NCBI GenBank assembly: GCA_963757115.1
Contig: CAVWQV010000007.1
Span: 1 to 64,000, forward strand
Length of the DNA stretch: 64,000 bases
DNA from: CAVWQV01 sp963757115
Lineage (GTDB): Bacteria > Pseudomonadota > Alphaproteobacteria > Acetobacterales > Acetobacteraceae
Direction: 5' to 3'
The position numbers were made by a program, and so were the translations under genes. Below are positions 1 to 8,607 of this stretch, in pieces; position 1 is the first letter of the stretch, and each line of letters begins with the position of its first letter. The notes beneath the pieces were generated by a model. That model was not told the origin of the DNA and searched no databases. It saw only the letters and a program-made list of their open reading frames with translations.

Positions 1-438
1 GCCGCCGACTACCGCGCGCGGGCGGCGGCCTACGTGAAGGAGATCGAGGCGGTGGACGACTGGGCGCGCGGGCAGATCGCCGGGGTGCCGGCCGCCAAGC
101 GGCGCGCGCTCACGTCGCACGATTCGCTGCAATAATCGCCAGCGCCTACGGCATCACGCTGCTGATCGGTGAACGGCTGGACCAACGACAGCGAGCCCTC
201 GGCGGCGCAACTCTCCAAGCTCGGCGAGAAGGTCCGCGACAGCCACGTCCGCGCGCTGTTCCTCGACAGCATCACCGATCCGCGCGCCATGCAGCGCATC
301 GCCGGCGAGACTGGAGCCATGGTCGGCGGCACGCTTTATGGGGACTCGCTGTCGCCGGCCGGCGGCGAGGCCGCCAGCTACGTCGAGATGCTGCGGCACG
401 ACGTGGCGACGCTCAAGGCCGGCATGCTGCGGAACTGA
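1..438 (+). pseudogene. Metal ABC transporter substrate-binding protein (ZnuA/TroA/MntC-like), C-terminal part, frame broken
   Basis: The C-terminal part of a periplasmic Zn/Mn-binding protein of the TroA/ZnuA family; its 5' end lies outside the window. Frame 1 reads YVKEIEAVDDWARGQIAG and reaches the family motif TSHDS near 115-125, where the family continues with an aromatic stretch before a conserved AYG. Here a TAA follows at 133-135 and the AYGITLL segment continues in another frame (141-165). Frame 1 resumes at about 169 with WTNDSEPSAAQLSKLGEKV and the typical ending VGGTLYGDSLSP, then a stop at 436-438. Two opposite frame changes therefore bracket about 40 bases. They may be sequencing errors, since many genes in this window are broken the same way. 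Family recognition is good; metal specificity cannot be told. The partner permease and ATPase genes would lie upstream, outside the window. Confidence 0.75.
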
Positions 439-440
439 CG

Positions 441-1815
441 ATGCTGCTGGCGCCGGCATGGCTGCGTCTGCTGGTGGCCGGCGCGGCCGTGGCGGCGCTG
501 TGGGCGGCCGTCCTGCTCGTGGCCCCAGCGCGCCATCGGTGGCGCCGGAGCGGGCGGCGGTACGGCCGACCGCCATGTCCGCCTCCCCGGTCGAAGCGGC
601 GGATCAGGGACCGCTGCGCGCCGTGGTGCGGTCCGGCCTGGCAGCACCGGGCGGCGGCAGCTTCGACCGATTCGACGTTCCCTCCCAGGCCGTGCTGGCG
701 CCGGTCAACGCGGGCGGCCAGGTCGCCTTCTACGCGACCGTCCTGCACGCCTCGGGGCGCGAGGGCATCTTCCTCGCGGAAGGTGGGCGCGTCGCCAAGG
801 TGGCGGCGTTCGGCGATCCGGTGCCGGGCGGCGGCACGCTCGCAGCCTTCGCCGATCACCCGTTGCCAGCACTGAACGCGGCGGGGCAGGTGGCGTTCAC
901 CGCGCATCTGGCCGGCGGGCGGGCGACCGAGGGCCTGTTCCTCGCAGGCGCAGGACGGGCTGCGCGTGGTGGCGCTGGCGGGCGATGACGCGCCGGGCGT
1001 CCCCTTGGGCGTGCTGGTCGGCTTCGACGCCCCGGCGCTCAACGATAACGGCGAGATGGCCTTCGTCGCCTCGGTGCTGGTCGGACGCGAGGCGCTCGAC
1101 GTGCTGTATTTCTGGAACGGGCGGCGGCTGCAAAAGGTGGTCGCCGAGCGCGACCTGCTGCTTCGCATCGGCGGCACGATGCAAGCGATCGGCGAGCCGG
1201 CGCTCAACAACAGCGGCGTCATCGCCTTCCCCGCCGCGATCCTGAAGGGCCCGGTCGCCGGCGGCATCTTCGTGGCCGGCGCGCGCACCGCTCGCCATGG
1301 TCGTCGCGCGCCGGCGATCCGGCGCCGAACGGCGCGATGGTCCAGCGGTTCTCCGAGCACGTGGCGATCGATGACGCCGACGGCATCACCTTCGGCGCCT
1401 TCGTCGGCAGCGGCGCCGGGCTGAAAGCCGCCGTGCTGCACGCCGGGTCCTCCGGTCTCGCCGAGATCGCGGTCGAGGGCGCGACCGGCGCCGGGCGGCG
1501 GACGCTACGCCGGGTTCGGTCCCTGGCCCACCGCTGCGCCGGACGGGACGGCGGCGTTCATCGCCGCCCTCGACGGCGCGCCCGGGCCGCTCGCCGTCTT
1601 CGCCGGGCCGCGAGCGGCAACGTGCAGCGCGTTGCATTGATGGGCGAGGCGCTGCCGCAGGGCGGCCGCATCGGCCCTTTCCCCTAACGCCACCGCCTCC
1701 ATCGGTCCGGCGCGCGCGCTGACCTTCCCCACACAATGCGGCGGAACCGGGCACGCGCACGGCGATCTACTGCCGCTGCGCACCTGCCGCGCCTGACGAG
1801 CCCACCGAGACTTAG
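441..1815 (+). pseudogene. Secreted NxxGxxAF-type tandem repeat protein, several frame breaks
   Basis: It starts 2 bases after the preceding stop with a hydrophobic leader (MLLAPAWLRLLVAGAAVAAL) typical of an export signal. The body is built of repeats of the form N-x-x-G-x-V/I-A-F: VNAGGQVAFYA near 690-740, LNAAGQVAFTA near 880, LNDNGEMAFVA near 1040 and LNNSGVIAFPA near 1200. Each is followed by a GIFLA/GLFLA/GIFVA strand, as in the choice-of-anchor tandem-repeat family of probable beta-propeller proteins. The repeats jump between reading frames at least four times (about 520, 955, 1300 and 1490). The ending AIYCRCAP appears in yet another frame before a TAG at 1813-1815. No function is known for the family. 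Because the repeat register survives across every break, the gene was intact recently or is intact in reality. Confidence 0.55.
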
Positions 1816-2002
1816 CTGCTTTTCTCGCCGCCTCTGCTCGCTGCTCCGGAGTTCAAATTGCGTGCCCGAGCCGCGCCGCCTCAGCTTCCCAGCTGCGCTG
1901 CCGCGCTAGCCGTCGCCTCGCGTTTGTCATTTTCCTGGCCGGTCCGCAATCCGCATTACCTTGACGGAGTTGCCGATCACGTCGGCAGAGCGCTTCTCGC
2001 CC

Positions 2003-2248
2003 TTAGGCCCGGTCGGCATACGGGGGGACCTCGACCAGGGTTCCGATGAGCCGCAACAGAGCCTGATGTTCCGGACCCTTCGCTTCACTGCTTAAGAATG
2101 CACCTAATTCAATGGGAGTTAGCCGTCCTCCCGACGGCCCATTCGGCTGATGGATGACGAAGGCATGACCGTTCTGCGGCTCTCGCCCCAGATACCAGCA
2201 ATCCCCGTTAGGGCTGCGATATAGCTCCCGTCGGTCCGACATAAGCAT
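2003..2248 (-). CDS. Small conserved hypothetical protein
   Basis: A compact 81-residue protein beginning MLMSDRRELYRSPNGD and containing the segments WYLGREPQNGHAFVIH, GGRLTPIELGAFLS and PEHQALLRLIGTLV. I recognise this layout as a small conserved hypothetical family common in Rhizobiales and related alphaproteobacteria, with no assigned function. I chose the start at 2248 because GGGAG lies about 5 bases upstream on the minus strand. The longer reading from 2275 and the shorter one from 2242 lack this spacing. There is no signal peptide or membrane segment. It stands alone, with 190 bases of apparently non-coding DNA between it and the next minus-strand gene. The many charged and aromatic residues suggest a soluble cytoplasmic protein. 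Confidence 0.7.
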   Translation of the reverse strand: MLMSDRRELYRSPNGDCWYLGREPQNGHAFVIHQPNGPSGGRLTPIELGAFLSSEAKGPEHQALLRLIGTLVEVPPYADRA

Positions 2249-2438
2249 CGGCTCCCTATGCTTTGCGCTAAGCATATAGGAGGCGCGCGGGCAGGATGCG
2301 AGCAGGGCGGCTATCCCAGCGCGATTTCAAACTCAGACACTACGGCCGTCAGGGGCGGTGCGACCCGAGGAATGCTATTCGTGGTTTGCCCGGATTTGAT
2401 GACGCGGAGGGGATGGGTACGGTCTGCCCGAAACCGCA

Positions 2439-3447
2439 CTAATTGATATCGAACGGCGGATATTCCTGGAACACATTCGCCGCCGTGATCAGGACGTGGC
2501 GCGTCAGGGTGAACGGCGGCAGCGCGTCGCCGGCCAGCAGCCGCAAGCGCGAGCGGCAGCACGTCGTAGCCGTAGCGGTCCATGAAATAAGCCACCGATC
2601 CCAGCACCACGCTGCCGCGGTTCGTGGGTTCGAGCTCCTTCTTCTCGTTGATACCGCCGTGAATGTTGTGGTCGCAGCCCTGGCTCGCGATGATGCATCC
2701 GCTCTGTCGCCCGTTCAGCGTAATCGCGTTCCGGGCATAGATCGCGGCCAGATCGTCGAGCGTTGCAATCAGCATCCGGTGGCCCCGCTGCGCGAGCAGG
2801 AACTTGGTCAGCAGCGCGTCCGCCCGCACCGGCTGCCCGCCAGTGTCCAGCATCGCGAAGTCGAGGCCCGGCAGCTATTCCTGTACGCCCTGGGTGATGC
2901 CGCGCACCCGGTCGGCCACCGCCGGACTAGGATCGGCAAGATCGCCGATCAGCACGCCGAGCACCTGCGAATTCGACCACGTATCCTGCGCGAAGACGCC
3001 GAGCGCGCGGCCGGCGATACGGCCGGCTTCCAGGTTGTCGGGGCCGTAACGGGGCGCACCCGGCAACGGATCGACGAGCGCGATCGCCGGGATGCGGGCG
3101 GCGGCTAGGCGGCGGGCGATCTCCGCGTTCGCGTCCGGGTCGGCGTTGTATTCGATCAGCAGATCCGCGCCGGCGGCGATCGCCGCGTCGGCATTGGCGA
3201 TGGCGCGCGCCGGGTCGCCCGCATTGTCGTAGTACAGCATGTCGACGGGCAGCGCGCGCGCGGCAGACTCGAAGCTGCTCCGAACGTCGGCGCCGGTGAA
3301 TCCGAGCCCCTCCAGCGTCACGCCCGGCGTCTCGTCGAGGTTGGCGAACGCGATCCGGTAGCGCCGCGGCTCGGCGCGGCCAGGACCAGGGGAGCCGGCA
3401 AAGGCAGCCAGGCCGGCGAGCAGACCCCGCCGCCGCAGCAGGCGCAG
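2439..3447 (-). pseudogene. Sugar-type ABC transporter substrate-binding protein, nonsense codon plus frameshift
   Basis: A type-I periplasmic binding protein (RbsB/XylF-like fold). The N-terminal half reads RYRIAFANLDETPG, GADLLIEYNADPDANAEIA and YGPDNLEAGRIAGRAL. The C-terminal half reads NAITLNGRQSG, CIIASQGCDHN and YFMDRYGYDVLPLAL. Three defects are visible. No ATG, GTG or TTG start lies in frame before the upstream stop near 3475; the N-terminal bound given is a CTG ahead of a leucine-rich, signal-like stretch. An in-frame TAG at 2875-2877 interrupts the middle, where the next codons continue the family sequence. A one-base insertion near 2540 removes the natural ending LITAANVFQEYPPFD, which is present in the next frame and stops at 2439-2441. 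No permease or ATPase gene is adjacent, so it looks like an orphan binding protein. The nonsense codon is a stronger sign of decay than the one-base shift. Confidence 0.6.
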
Positions 3448-3474
3448 CGGCGGGGTCCTCGCAGTCCGTCGCGA

Positions 3475-4489
3475 TCAGCGGATCGCCTCAATTCCGACGA
3501 AGTTGCCGGTCAGGCCCACCGCCTTGGGCACGGTCATGTTGACGAAGAACGTCGCCCGCCCCGTCGACTGCGCCTCGGCGGCGATGTCGTCGGTCTTGAC
3601 GTTCTCGATGATGTGGATGCCGTTGTCGGTGATCAGCGCCTGATGGACGGGGAACAGGATCTTCGGGTTCTCGCCCGGGATCACCTCGACCGCCCAGGTG
3701 TCGGCGCCGACCGCGACCACTTTCTGCGACGCGAGCCACTTCGCGGCCTCTATGCCGATACCGGGCTCGCCGCTGTTGTAGACCGCGTTCTGCGCCGGGT
3801 ACTGCTCGAATATATCGACCCAGCCGGTGTGCAGGAACACCATGTCGCCCTCGCGCAGAGTCACGTTGTACAGCTTCAGTGCCGGCCTCGATATCGGCCT
3901 GCGAGATGACTGTTCCCTTGTCGAGGCAGGGCTTGCGGCACGTGGCGTTGGTCTTGAGCTTGTTCTCTTGCTGAAAGACCCGGACCAGATCGATAATGAC
4001 GCCGCGGGTCGCGAAGATCTTGAGATGCTCGAGGCCGAGCCGCGTCATGTTGTTCTGGTTGATGAATTTCCCCATCGCGTTCTGGTTGTAGTAGCAGTCG
4101 CCGCGGCCGAAATGGCCGAGGCCGTCCAGATGCGTCCCGACATGGCTCTGGCTGAGCCACGTGTCCTCGATGAAGGTCGCGTTGTTCTCGCCGTAGGACG
4201 CCCCCGGCGCGAGCGAAGTGGCGGTCAGGATGGTCTTGCTAAAGCGCGTGCCGAACAAAGGGACACCATCCACCAGCGGATGGGTCAAGCTGATCACCTT
4301 GCCTTCCTGGATCTCCGCCGCGGCGGCCTTTACGACGGCGGGTGTCACTCGGTTGGTCGCACCCGTCTGATCGTCGGGTCCGAACGGCGAGGCCGGAACG
4401 GTTTTGGAGCAGTCGGTCTGCGCATACGCCCCCGCGCCGAACCCGACCAAGCCCGCGGACACCAGCCCAGCCATCAGCAGCTTTCGCAT
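3475..4489 (-). CDS. Cyclase family protein (kynurenine formamidase-like metal hydrolase), one frameshift
   Basis: A cyclase/arylformamidase-fold hydrolase with a cleavable signal peptide (MRKLLMAGLVSAGLVGFGAG, ending near AYAQ), so it is periplasmic. The metal-binding signature SHVGTHLDGLGHFG lies near residues 115-128, and ITLT-like strands such as VISLTHPLVDG precede it, as in the family. The protein loses frame near 3880. Before the break it reads KGTVISQADIEAG; after removal of one base it continues LKLYNVTLREGDMVFLHTGW to a natural end FVGIEAIR. The restored protein is about 337 residues, normal for secreted members. Family enzymes hydrolyse formylkynurenine or related amides and lactones; the substrate here is unknown. 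It precedes a disrupted binding-protein gene on the same strand. The two-cysteine loop (TCRKPC) before the break is typical of secreted homologues. Confidence 0.8.
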
Positions 4490-4637
4490 CTGTTTCCCCC
4501 ATTGCTATTCGTTTTTAGACGCGATCAGGGAAATGCTTCGCTGCGTGAACCGCGCCGCTTGCCCCATCACCGCCGATTTCTTACAGCCTCGTAACCCTAT
4601 GCCGGGGCGGGGAACTCGTCCAGAGCGTTTGTTTCGG

Positions 4638-6083
4638 TCAGCGCCCGTCTGGCTCGTGCAGGAAGCGATCCACTAAGCGGTCGGCGCGCTCGCGGGAGGA
4701 CCAGCGGGGGGTGTGCTGAAAGTTTCGCCCGGACGAGCCAAGGTAGAACCGCTCATATTGCTCGTTGCGGCTGCCGAGCGCGCTGCCCACGAAGTCCCAA
4801 GCCAATCTGAAGATGCGGGCACGCTCGGTCGCGGACACGTCGTGTGCCCCACGCAGGTAGTGGCCGATCAGGGGGCGCAGCACCGGATCATCGAGCAGCT
4901 TGCGCGTCGGCGCCGCGAGCAGGTTGTGCGAGCCGAGCAGGCGGATGATCTCGTTCACGCGCGGGAACCAGCGCGGCAGGCTGGCGCGAAGTGCGTGCAA
5001 CGGGCCGACGGCTGGGAGCCACACGCCGCACGGATACTCGCGGGCCTCGGTCTCCGCCGCTACGATCGCGGCGCGGGTGAACTCCGCGTAGCTCCACAGC
5101 TCGCCCAGCAATTCCTGGTTCTGCGGCGAACCCGACCCCGTCACCTCGACGATGCGGTTCGCCAAACCCCAGGCGAATTCGAGCTTGGTCTGCGCCCGGA
5201 TCATCGTCTGATGCATCATGTTGGGCGGCCAGCTCGCAGCCATCACCGTGTTGTAGGCAGTACGGTTGGCGTCGATGAACAGCCGGTCGCGCGGCACCTC
5301 TACGTCATCGAAGATCACGAACGCATCCTGCTCGTCGAAGCGCGACGAGAGCGGGTGGTCGAACAGGTTGTACGGCGAAGCGCAGCTGTCCCGGCACAGG
5401 AACTTCAGCCCCGGCGTGCCCATGGGAATGCTGAACGACAACCCGTAGGCGTCCGCCCCTTCCGGCAGCGGCCAGGACGGATACACCGCAATGTCGTCGG
5501 CGAACGGCGCCAGGGTCGCGAGTATGCGGGCGCCGCGCACGACGATCCCGTGCGCCGTGTCCTCCACCTTGCGCAGCGCGACGTCGTTGCCGGGCTTCGG
5601 GGCGTCGCCCTGCGAACGGTCGACCGTCGGATGAATGATCGTGTGGGTGAGCGACAGGTCGCGCCGGGCCATCTCCTTCTGGTAGGCGACCAGGGCATCG
5701 GCTCCCCGCTCATTGCCGCCCACCGACCACTCGTCGGGACGGCCGGCAAAGCCGGCGAAGGTGACGTTCATGTAGTCCGGCGTCCGGCCCATCAGGCCGA
5801 CCGTGAGCTCCGAGATGCGCTGGAGGCAGGCGTGGCGGCGGCGGAGGTCGTCGCGCGAGCGCGGGATCAGGTGGCTGACGTTGATCGGCTCGCCGGTTTC
5901 CGGATCGGGCATCAGGCAGGTGTCGGCCGCCTCGTGCTGGAGGTCGAACACGGCGGCGATCGCCTGCGCTCCGCCCGCGAAGGCGGGATGCTGCACCACA
6001 TCCTCCACCTTCTCTTCGCCGACCCAGATGTCGCGCGGCGCCCGCAGTCCGTGCAGAAACTCCGCTCCCGTGCGTGCCGGCAT
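4638..6083 (-). CDS. 4-hydroxyphenylacetate 3-hydroxylase (HpaB) family flavin monooxygenase
   Basis: An intact 481-residue member of the HpaB/PvcC family of FADH2-dependent monooxygenases, which have an acyl-CoA-dehydrogenase fold. Visible family segments are MGRTPDYMNVTFAGFAG at about 98-114, LTHTIIHPTVDRSQ near 145-158, the IVVRGARILATLAPFAD region near 185-200, VFDDVEVPRDRLF near 245-260 and a C-terminal DFVGSALGSRNEQYERFY. Such enzymes ortho-hydroxylate phenols using reduced FAD supplied by a separate reductase (HpaC). No reductase gene is present in the window. The gene is divergent from a VOC/extradiol-dioxygenase-like gene at 6201, with 117 bases between the starts, which fits hydroxylation followed by ring cleavage or another aromatic step. 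The substrate cannot be inferred, and family members also act in secondary metabolism. The start at 6083 gives the expected N-terminus. Confidence 0.88.
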   Translation of the reverse strand: MPARTGAEFLHGLRAPRDIWVGEEKVEDVVQHPAFAGGAQAIAAVFDLQHEAADTCLMPDPETGEPINVSHLIPRSRDDLRRRHACLQRISELTVGLMGRTPDYMNVTFAGFAGRPDEWSVGGNERGADALVAYQKEMARRDLSLTHTIIHPTVDRSQGDAPKPGNDVALRKVEDTAHGIVVRGARILATLAPFADDIAVYPSWPLPEGADAYGLSFSIPMGTPGLKFLCRDSCASPYNLFDHPLSSRFDEQDAFVIFDDVEVPRDRLFIDANRTAYNTVMAASWPPNMMHQTMIRAQTKLEFAWGLANRIVEVTGSGSPQNQELLGELWSYAEFTRAAIVAAETEAREYPCGVWLPAVGPLHALRASLPRWFPRVNEIIRLLGSHNLLAAPTRKLLDDPVLRPLIGHYLRGAHDVSATERARIFRLAWDFVGSALGSRNEQYERFYLGSSGRNFQHTPRWSSRERADRLVDRFLHEPDGR

Positions 6084-6200
6084 GGACCCCTCCTCGTTCC
6101 GCCCCCATCATGTGGCAGCGGACCCAAGCGCCGCAACGCGGTTGCCCGCTGGGCATGACGCGCCGATACTAGGCTTGACAATTCAACGAGGAACGTTCGC

Positions 6201-6773
6201 ATGGAAAATGCAGCGGTCACGCCGTCCGGCCTCAACCACCTCGTGCTGAACGTGCGCGATCTCGAGGAGAGCCACCGGTTCTGGACGGAGGTAATCGGCT
6301 TCAAGCAGGTGGGCGAACTCAAGGAAACCCCTGACCGTCCGAACCCGCCCAAGATGCGGTTCTACAGCGGCGACCATGGCGGGAGCCTCAACCACCATGA
6401 CGTCGCGCTGGTGGAGAACAAGTCGCTGCCGCCACCCCCCGCGGAGTGGAGCATGTTCGGCGCGCCGTGCGCGATCAACCACATCGCGATCACCCTGCCG
6501 AGCCGCGAAGCCTGGCTGCAGCAGCTCGCCTATCTCCAGGCGCGCGGGGTCAAGTTCAATCGGCGCGTCGATCACGGCATGACGCACAGCCTCTACATCA
6601 ATGACCCGAACGGCTACGGCGTCGAGTTGCTCTACGAGCTGCCGCGCGCCATGTGGGAGGGCGACATCGACGCGGCCCTGAACTACGCCCGCTCGGTGCC
6701 AACCGAAGGTGCGGAGGCATTGGGCGATGACCTGGACGGCGCTCCGGTGTTCCGCGCCCCCGCGCCGGCCTAG
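6201..6773 (+). CDS. VOC superfamily protein (glyoxalase / extradiol dioxygenase-like)
   Basis: A 190-residue vicinal-oxygen-chelate protein with two beta-alpha-beta-beta-beta modules. The first begins with GLNHLVLNVRDLEESHRFW (residues 10-28). The second begins with AINHIAITLPS (about 91-101) and ends with DPNGYGVELLYE. Candidate metal ligands are His13, His66 (in NHHDVAL), His94 and the glutamate of VELLYE, the pattern of ring-cleaving extradiol dioxygenases and related isomerases. GAGGA lies 8 bases before the ATG and supports the start. It is divergent from the HpaB-like monooxygenase, so a shared role in aromatic catabolism is likely. Whether it is a dioxygenase, a glyoxalase or a bleomycin-resistance-like binding protein cannot be decided from sequence alone. 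Confidence 0.8.
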   Translation: MENAAVTPSGLNHLVLNVRDLEESHRFWTEVIGFKQVGELKETPDRPNPPKMRFYSGDHGGSLNHHDVALVENKSLPPPPAEWSMFGAPCAINHIAITLPSREAWLQQLAYLQARGVKFNRRVDHGMTHSLYINDPNGYGVELLYELPRAMWEGDIDAALNYARSVPTEGAEALGDDLDGAPVFRAPAPA

Positions 6774-6811
6774 CGGCGCCCCCAGATCTCTGCCACCGCC
6801 CGGTCCGCGCG

Positions 6812-6836
6812 CCTCGGGGCTAGCGCCCACCCGAGG
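6812..6836. terminator. GC-rich inverted repeat between convergent genes
   Basis: Seven-base arms CCTCGGG (6812-6818) and CCCGAGG (6830-6836) with an 11-base loop, lying between the convergent VOC gene and cysK. It could act as a factor-assisted bidirectional terminator. There is no T-run on either side, so this is only a candidate. Confidence 0.3.
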
Positions 6837-6880
6837 GCGAGCCGGGGCGGGCGGCTTCGGCGTCCAGGCGTGCGCCCGCG

Positions 6881-7885
6881 TCAGAGCCCGGCGAACAGCG
6901 GCGTGGAAAGATATCGTTCAGCAAACGAGGCGGCGATGCCGACGATCAGCTTGCCCCTGTTGGCCGGGTCGCGCGCCAGCTCCAGGGCGGCGTGAAGCAC
7001 GGCTCCCGAGGAAATGCCGATCGGCAGCCCTTCCAGCTCCGCGCAACGGCGAGCGGCCGCCAGCGATTGCCGCTCCGTCACCCGCATCACCGCGTCAAGG
7101 CTCGGCAAATCCAGCACGGCAGGCTTGAACCCGGCACCAATCCCCTGGATGGCGTGCGGGCCGGGTTCGTCACCGGACAGCACCGCACTTTCCGCGGGCT
7201 CCACGCCGATCACCTGCATCCCCGGCCGGCGCGGCTTGATGGTGCGGGCGATGCCGGTCAGGGTGCCGCCCGTGCCCACGCCGGCGACCACCACGTCGAC
7301 CAGCCCGTCCGTATCGATCCAGATCTCCTCGGCGGTCGTCGCCGCGTGGACCGCAGGATTGGCCTCGTTGTCGAACTGCCGCGCCATCCAGGAGCCCGGC
7401 GTGCGCGCCACGATCGCCTCCGCGCGCGCGATCGCACCCGCCATGCCCTGGCGTGCCGGCGTCTGCTCGACAGTAGCACCCATCAGCCGCAGCATCTTGC
7501 GCCGCTCGACGGACGCGCCATCCGGCATCACGACGATCAGCTTGTAGCCCTTAGCGGCGGCGACGAAGGCGAGCGCGATCCCCGTGTTGCCCGAGGTCGG
7601 CTCCACCACGGTGGTGACACCGGGTTGGATCTCCCCCGCCCGCTCGGCTGCCTCCACCATCGCGAGCCCGATCCGGTCCTTGACCGACCCGAGCGGGTTG
7701 AAGAACTCGAGCTTGAGTGCGAGGTCGCATCCGAAGAACTTCTCGGCCGCGATCAAGCGCGGCAAGCGCACGAGCGGCGTCGCACCAATGGTTTCGAGAA
7801 TGCTGCCGAACAGACGGCCGCGCGCGGGAACGGGCTCGGGCAGGGTGTCGGGGGAAAGTCGGCGACGGCCGGTTGCGGCACTCAT
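6881..7885 (-). CDS. cysK: Cysteine synthase (O-acetylserine sulfhydrylase)
   Basis: A pyridoxal-phosphate enzyme that makes cysteine from O-acetylserine and sulfide in the cytoplasm. The PLP lysine is Lys69 in FFNPLGSVKDRIGLAMV. The substrate loop TSGNTG lies at 97-102, the phosphate-binding loop GVGTGGT near 204-210, and ISSGA near residue 291. The ending GIAASFAERYLSTPLF matches the CysK pattern ERYLST. At 334 residues it carries about 25 extra N-terminal residues compared with usual members, so a later start is possible, although no better ribosome site is evident. It lies 84 bases downstream of an Rrf2-family regulator gene on the same strand, a known pairing for cysteine-responsive control. 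CysM or cystathionine beta-synthase are less likely, given the length and the SGNTG context. Confidence 0.92.
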   Translation of the reverse strand: MSAATGRRRLSPDTLPEPVPARGRLFGSILETIGATPLVRLPRLIAAEKFFGCDLALKLEFFNPLGSVKDRIGLAMVEAAERAGEIQPGVTTVVEPTSGNTGIALAFVAAAKGYKLIVVMPDGASVERRKMLRLMGATVEQTPARQGMAGAIARAEAIVARTPGSWMARQFDNEANPAVHAATTAEEIWIDTDGLVDVVVAGVGTGGTLTGIARTIKPRRPGMQVIGVEPAESAVLSGDEPGPHAIQGIGAGFKPAVLDLPSLDAVMRVTERQSLAAARRCAELEGLPIGISSGAVLHAALELARDPANRGKLIVGIAASFAERYLSTPLFAGL

Positions 7886-7969
7886 TACGGGTGGGCGGCT
7901 CCTTGTGGGCCGGGACTATCCCCCTCAAACGCGCGGAAAACCAGTCCTTGCACGCCTGCGGGTCGTTCA

Positions 7970-8422
7970 TCAGATCGCGAAGGTGATCGGCTCCGCGGCC
8001 GGCCGGCGCAGCCCGGCCGCCGCCGCCCGACGCAGCAATTCGTCCAAGGTGAGGTCTTGCAGCCGCGCCCGCAGCAGGCCGTCGAGTTCGGCCCATAACG
8101 GGTCCACCACTGCCGACTGCAGCTTGCCGGCCGGCCCGTGCGTCGCCGGCTCGTCATCCTCGGCGAGGCTGACGGACACGATTTCCGCCAGCCGGATGTC
8201 CCGCGGCGGCCGGCCAAGCCGGTAACCGCCGCGGGGACCGCGCACGCTATCCAGCAGCCCCGTCCGTGACAGCGACTGCAGCAAGGGCTCCATGCCGCGC
8301 CGGGCCAGCGCCAACCGCTCGGCGATCTCCGCGGCGCTCACAGTTCCCGCTCTTCCCGCGTGAAAAGCGATGTCGAGCATGATCGAAATCGCCGTCATGG
8401 CGCGATCGCGGCGGACGATCAT
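7970..8422 (-). CDS. Rrf2 family transcriptional regulator, cysteine-free (CymR-like)
   Basis: A 150-residue winged-helix regulator of the Rrf2 family. The helix-turn-helix region reads VSAAEIAERLALARRGMEPLLQSL, followed by the wing RGPRGGYRLGRPPRDIRLAEIV, which is diagnostic. I start it at the ATG at 8422; the frame extends upstream to 8539 but that part has no family similarity. The protein contains no cysteine at all, so it cannot hold the [2Fe-2S] cluster of IscR, NsrR or RsrR. It thus resembles CymR-type members, which sense cysteine supply through the enzyme CysK. cysK is the next gene downstream, 84 bases away and co-directional. Inference: it represses or tunes cysK in response to cysteine precursors. 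Confidence 0.87.
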   Translation of the reverse strand: MIVRRDRAMTAISIMLDIAFHAGRAGTVSAAEIAERLALARRGMEPLLQSLSRTGLLDSVRGPRGGYRLGRPPRDIRLAEIVSVSLAEDDEPATHGPAGKLQSAVVDPLWAELDGLLRARLQDLTLDELLRRAAAAGLRRPAAEPITFAI

Positions 8423-8576
8423 TGGTGAAACCTGCTTCCCCGTTCGTGCGACGGAGTGCGGCAGGGCAACAGGTCCTGGATGGGGGCGCTCGCTGTCATC
8501 AGAACGGCGAAAATGGCCCCAAGCGGCGCTGAGATTCAAGCTGCTCCAGGCGGAATAGGGGCTCGCCCCCGGCTCA

Positions 8577-8597
8577 GCCCTGGGGCCATCCCCGGGC
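8577..8597 (-). terminator. Strong GC hairpin downstream of the glycosyltransferase
   Basis: A nearly perfect 21-base inverted repeat (one bulged base) lies just past the stop of the minus-strand glycosyltransferase gene, with a second small hairpin, GGGG/CCCC, at 8558-8569. Together they are a plausible termination region separating that gene from the downstream regulator gene. No T-run follows. Confidence 0.35.
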
Positions 8598-8607
8598 TCA
8601 GCTCACG

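Noticed and set aside
1858..2049. A 63-codon frame with a possible hydrophobic stretch after the NxxG-repeat gene
   Set aside because: It has no ribosome site and no recognisable pattern, and its composition suits chance coding in GC-rich DNA.
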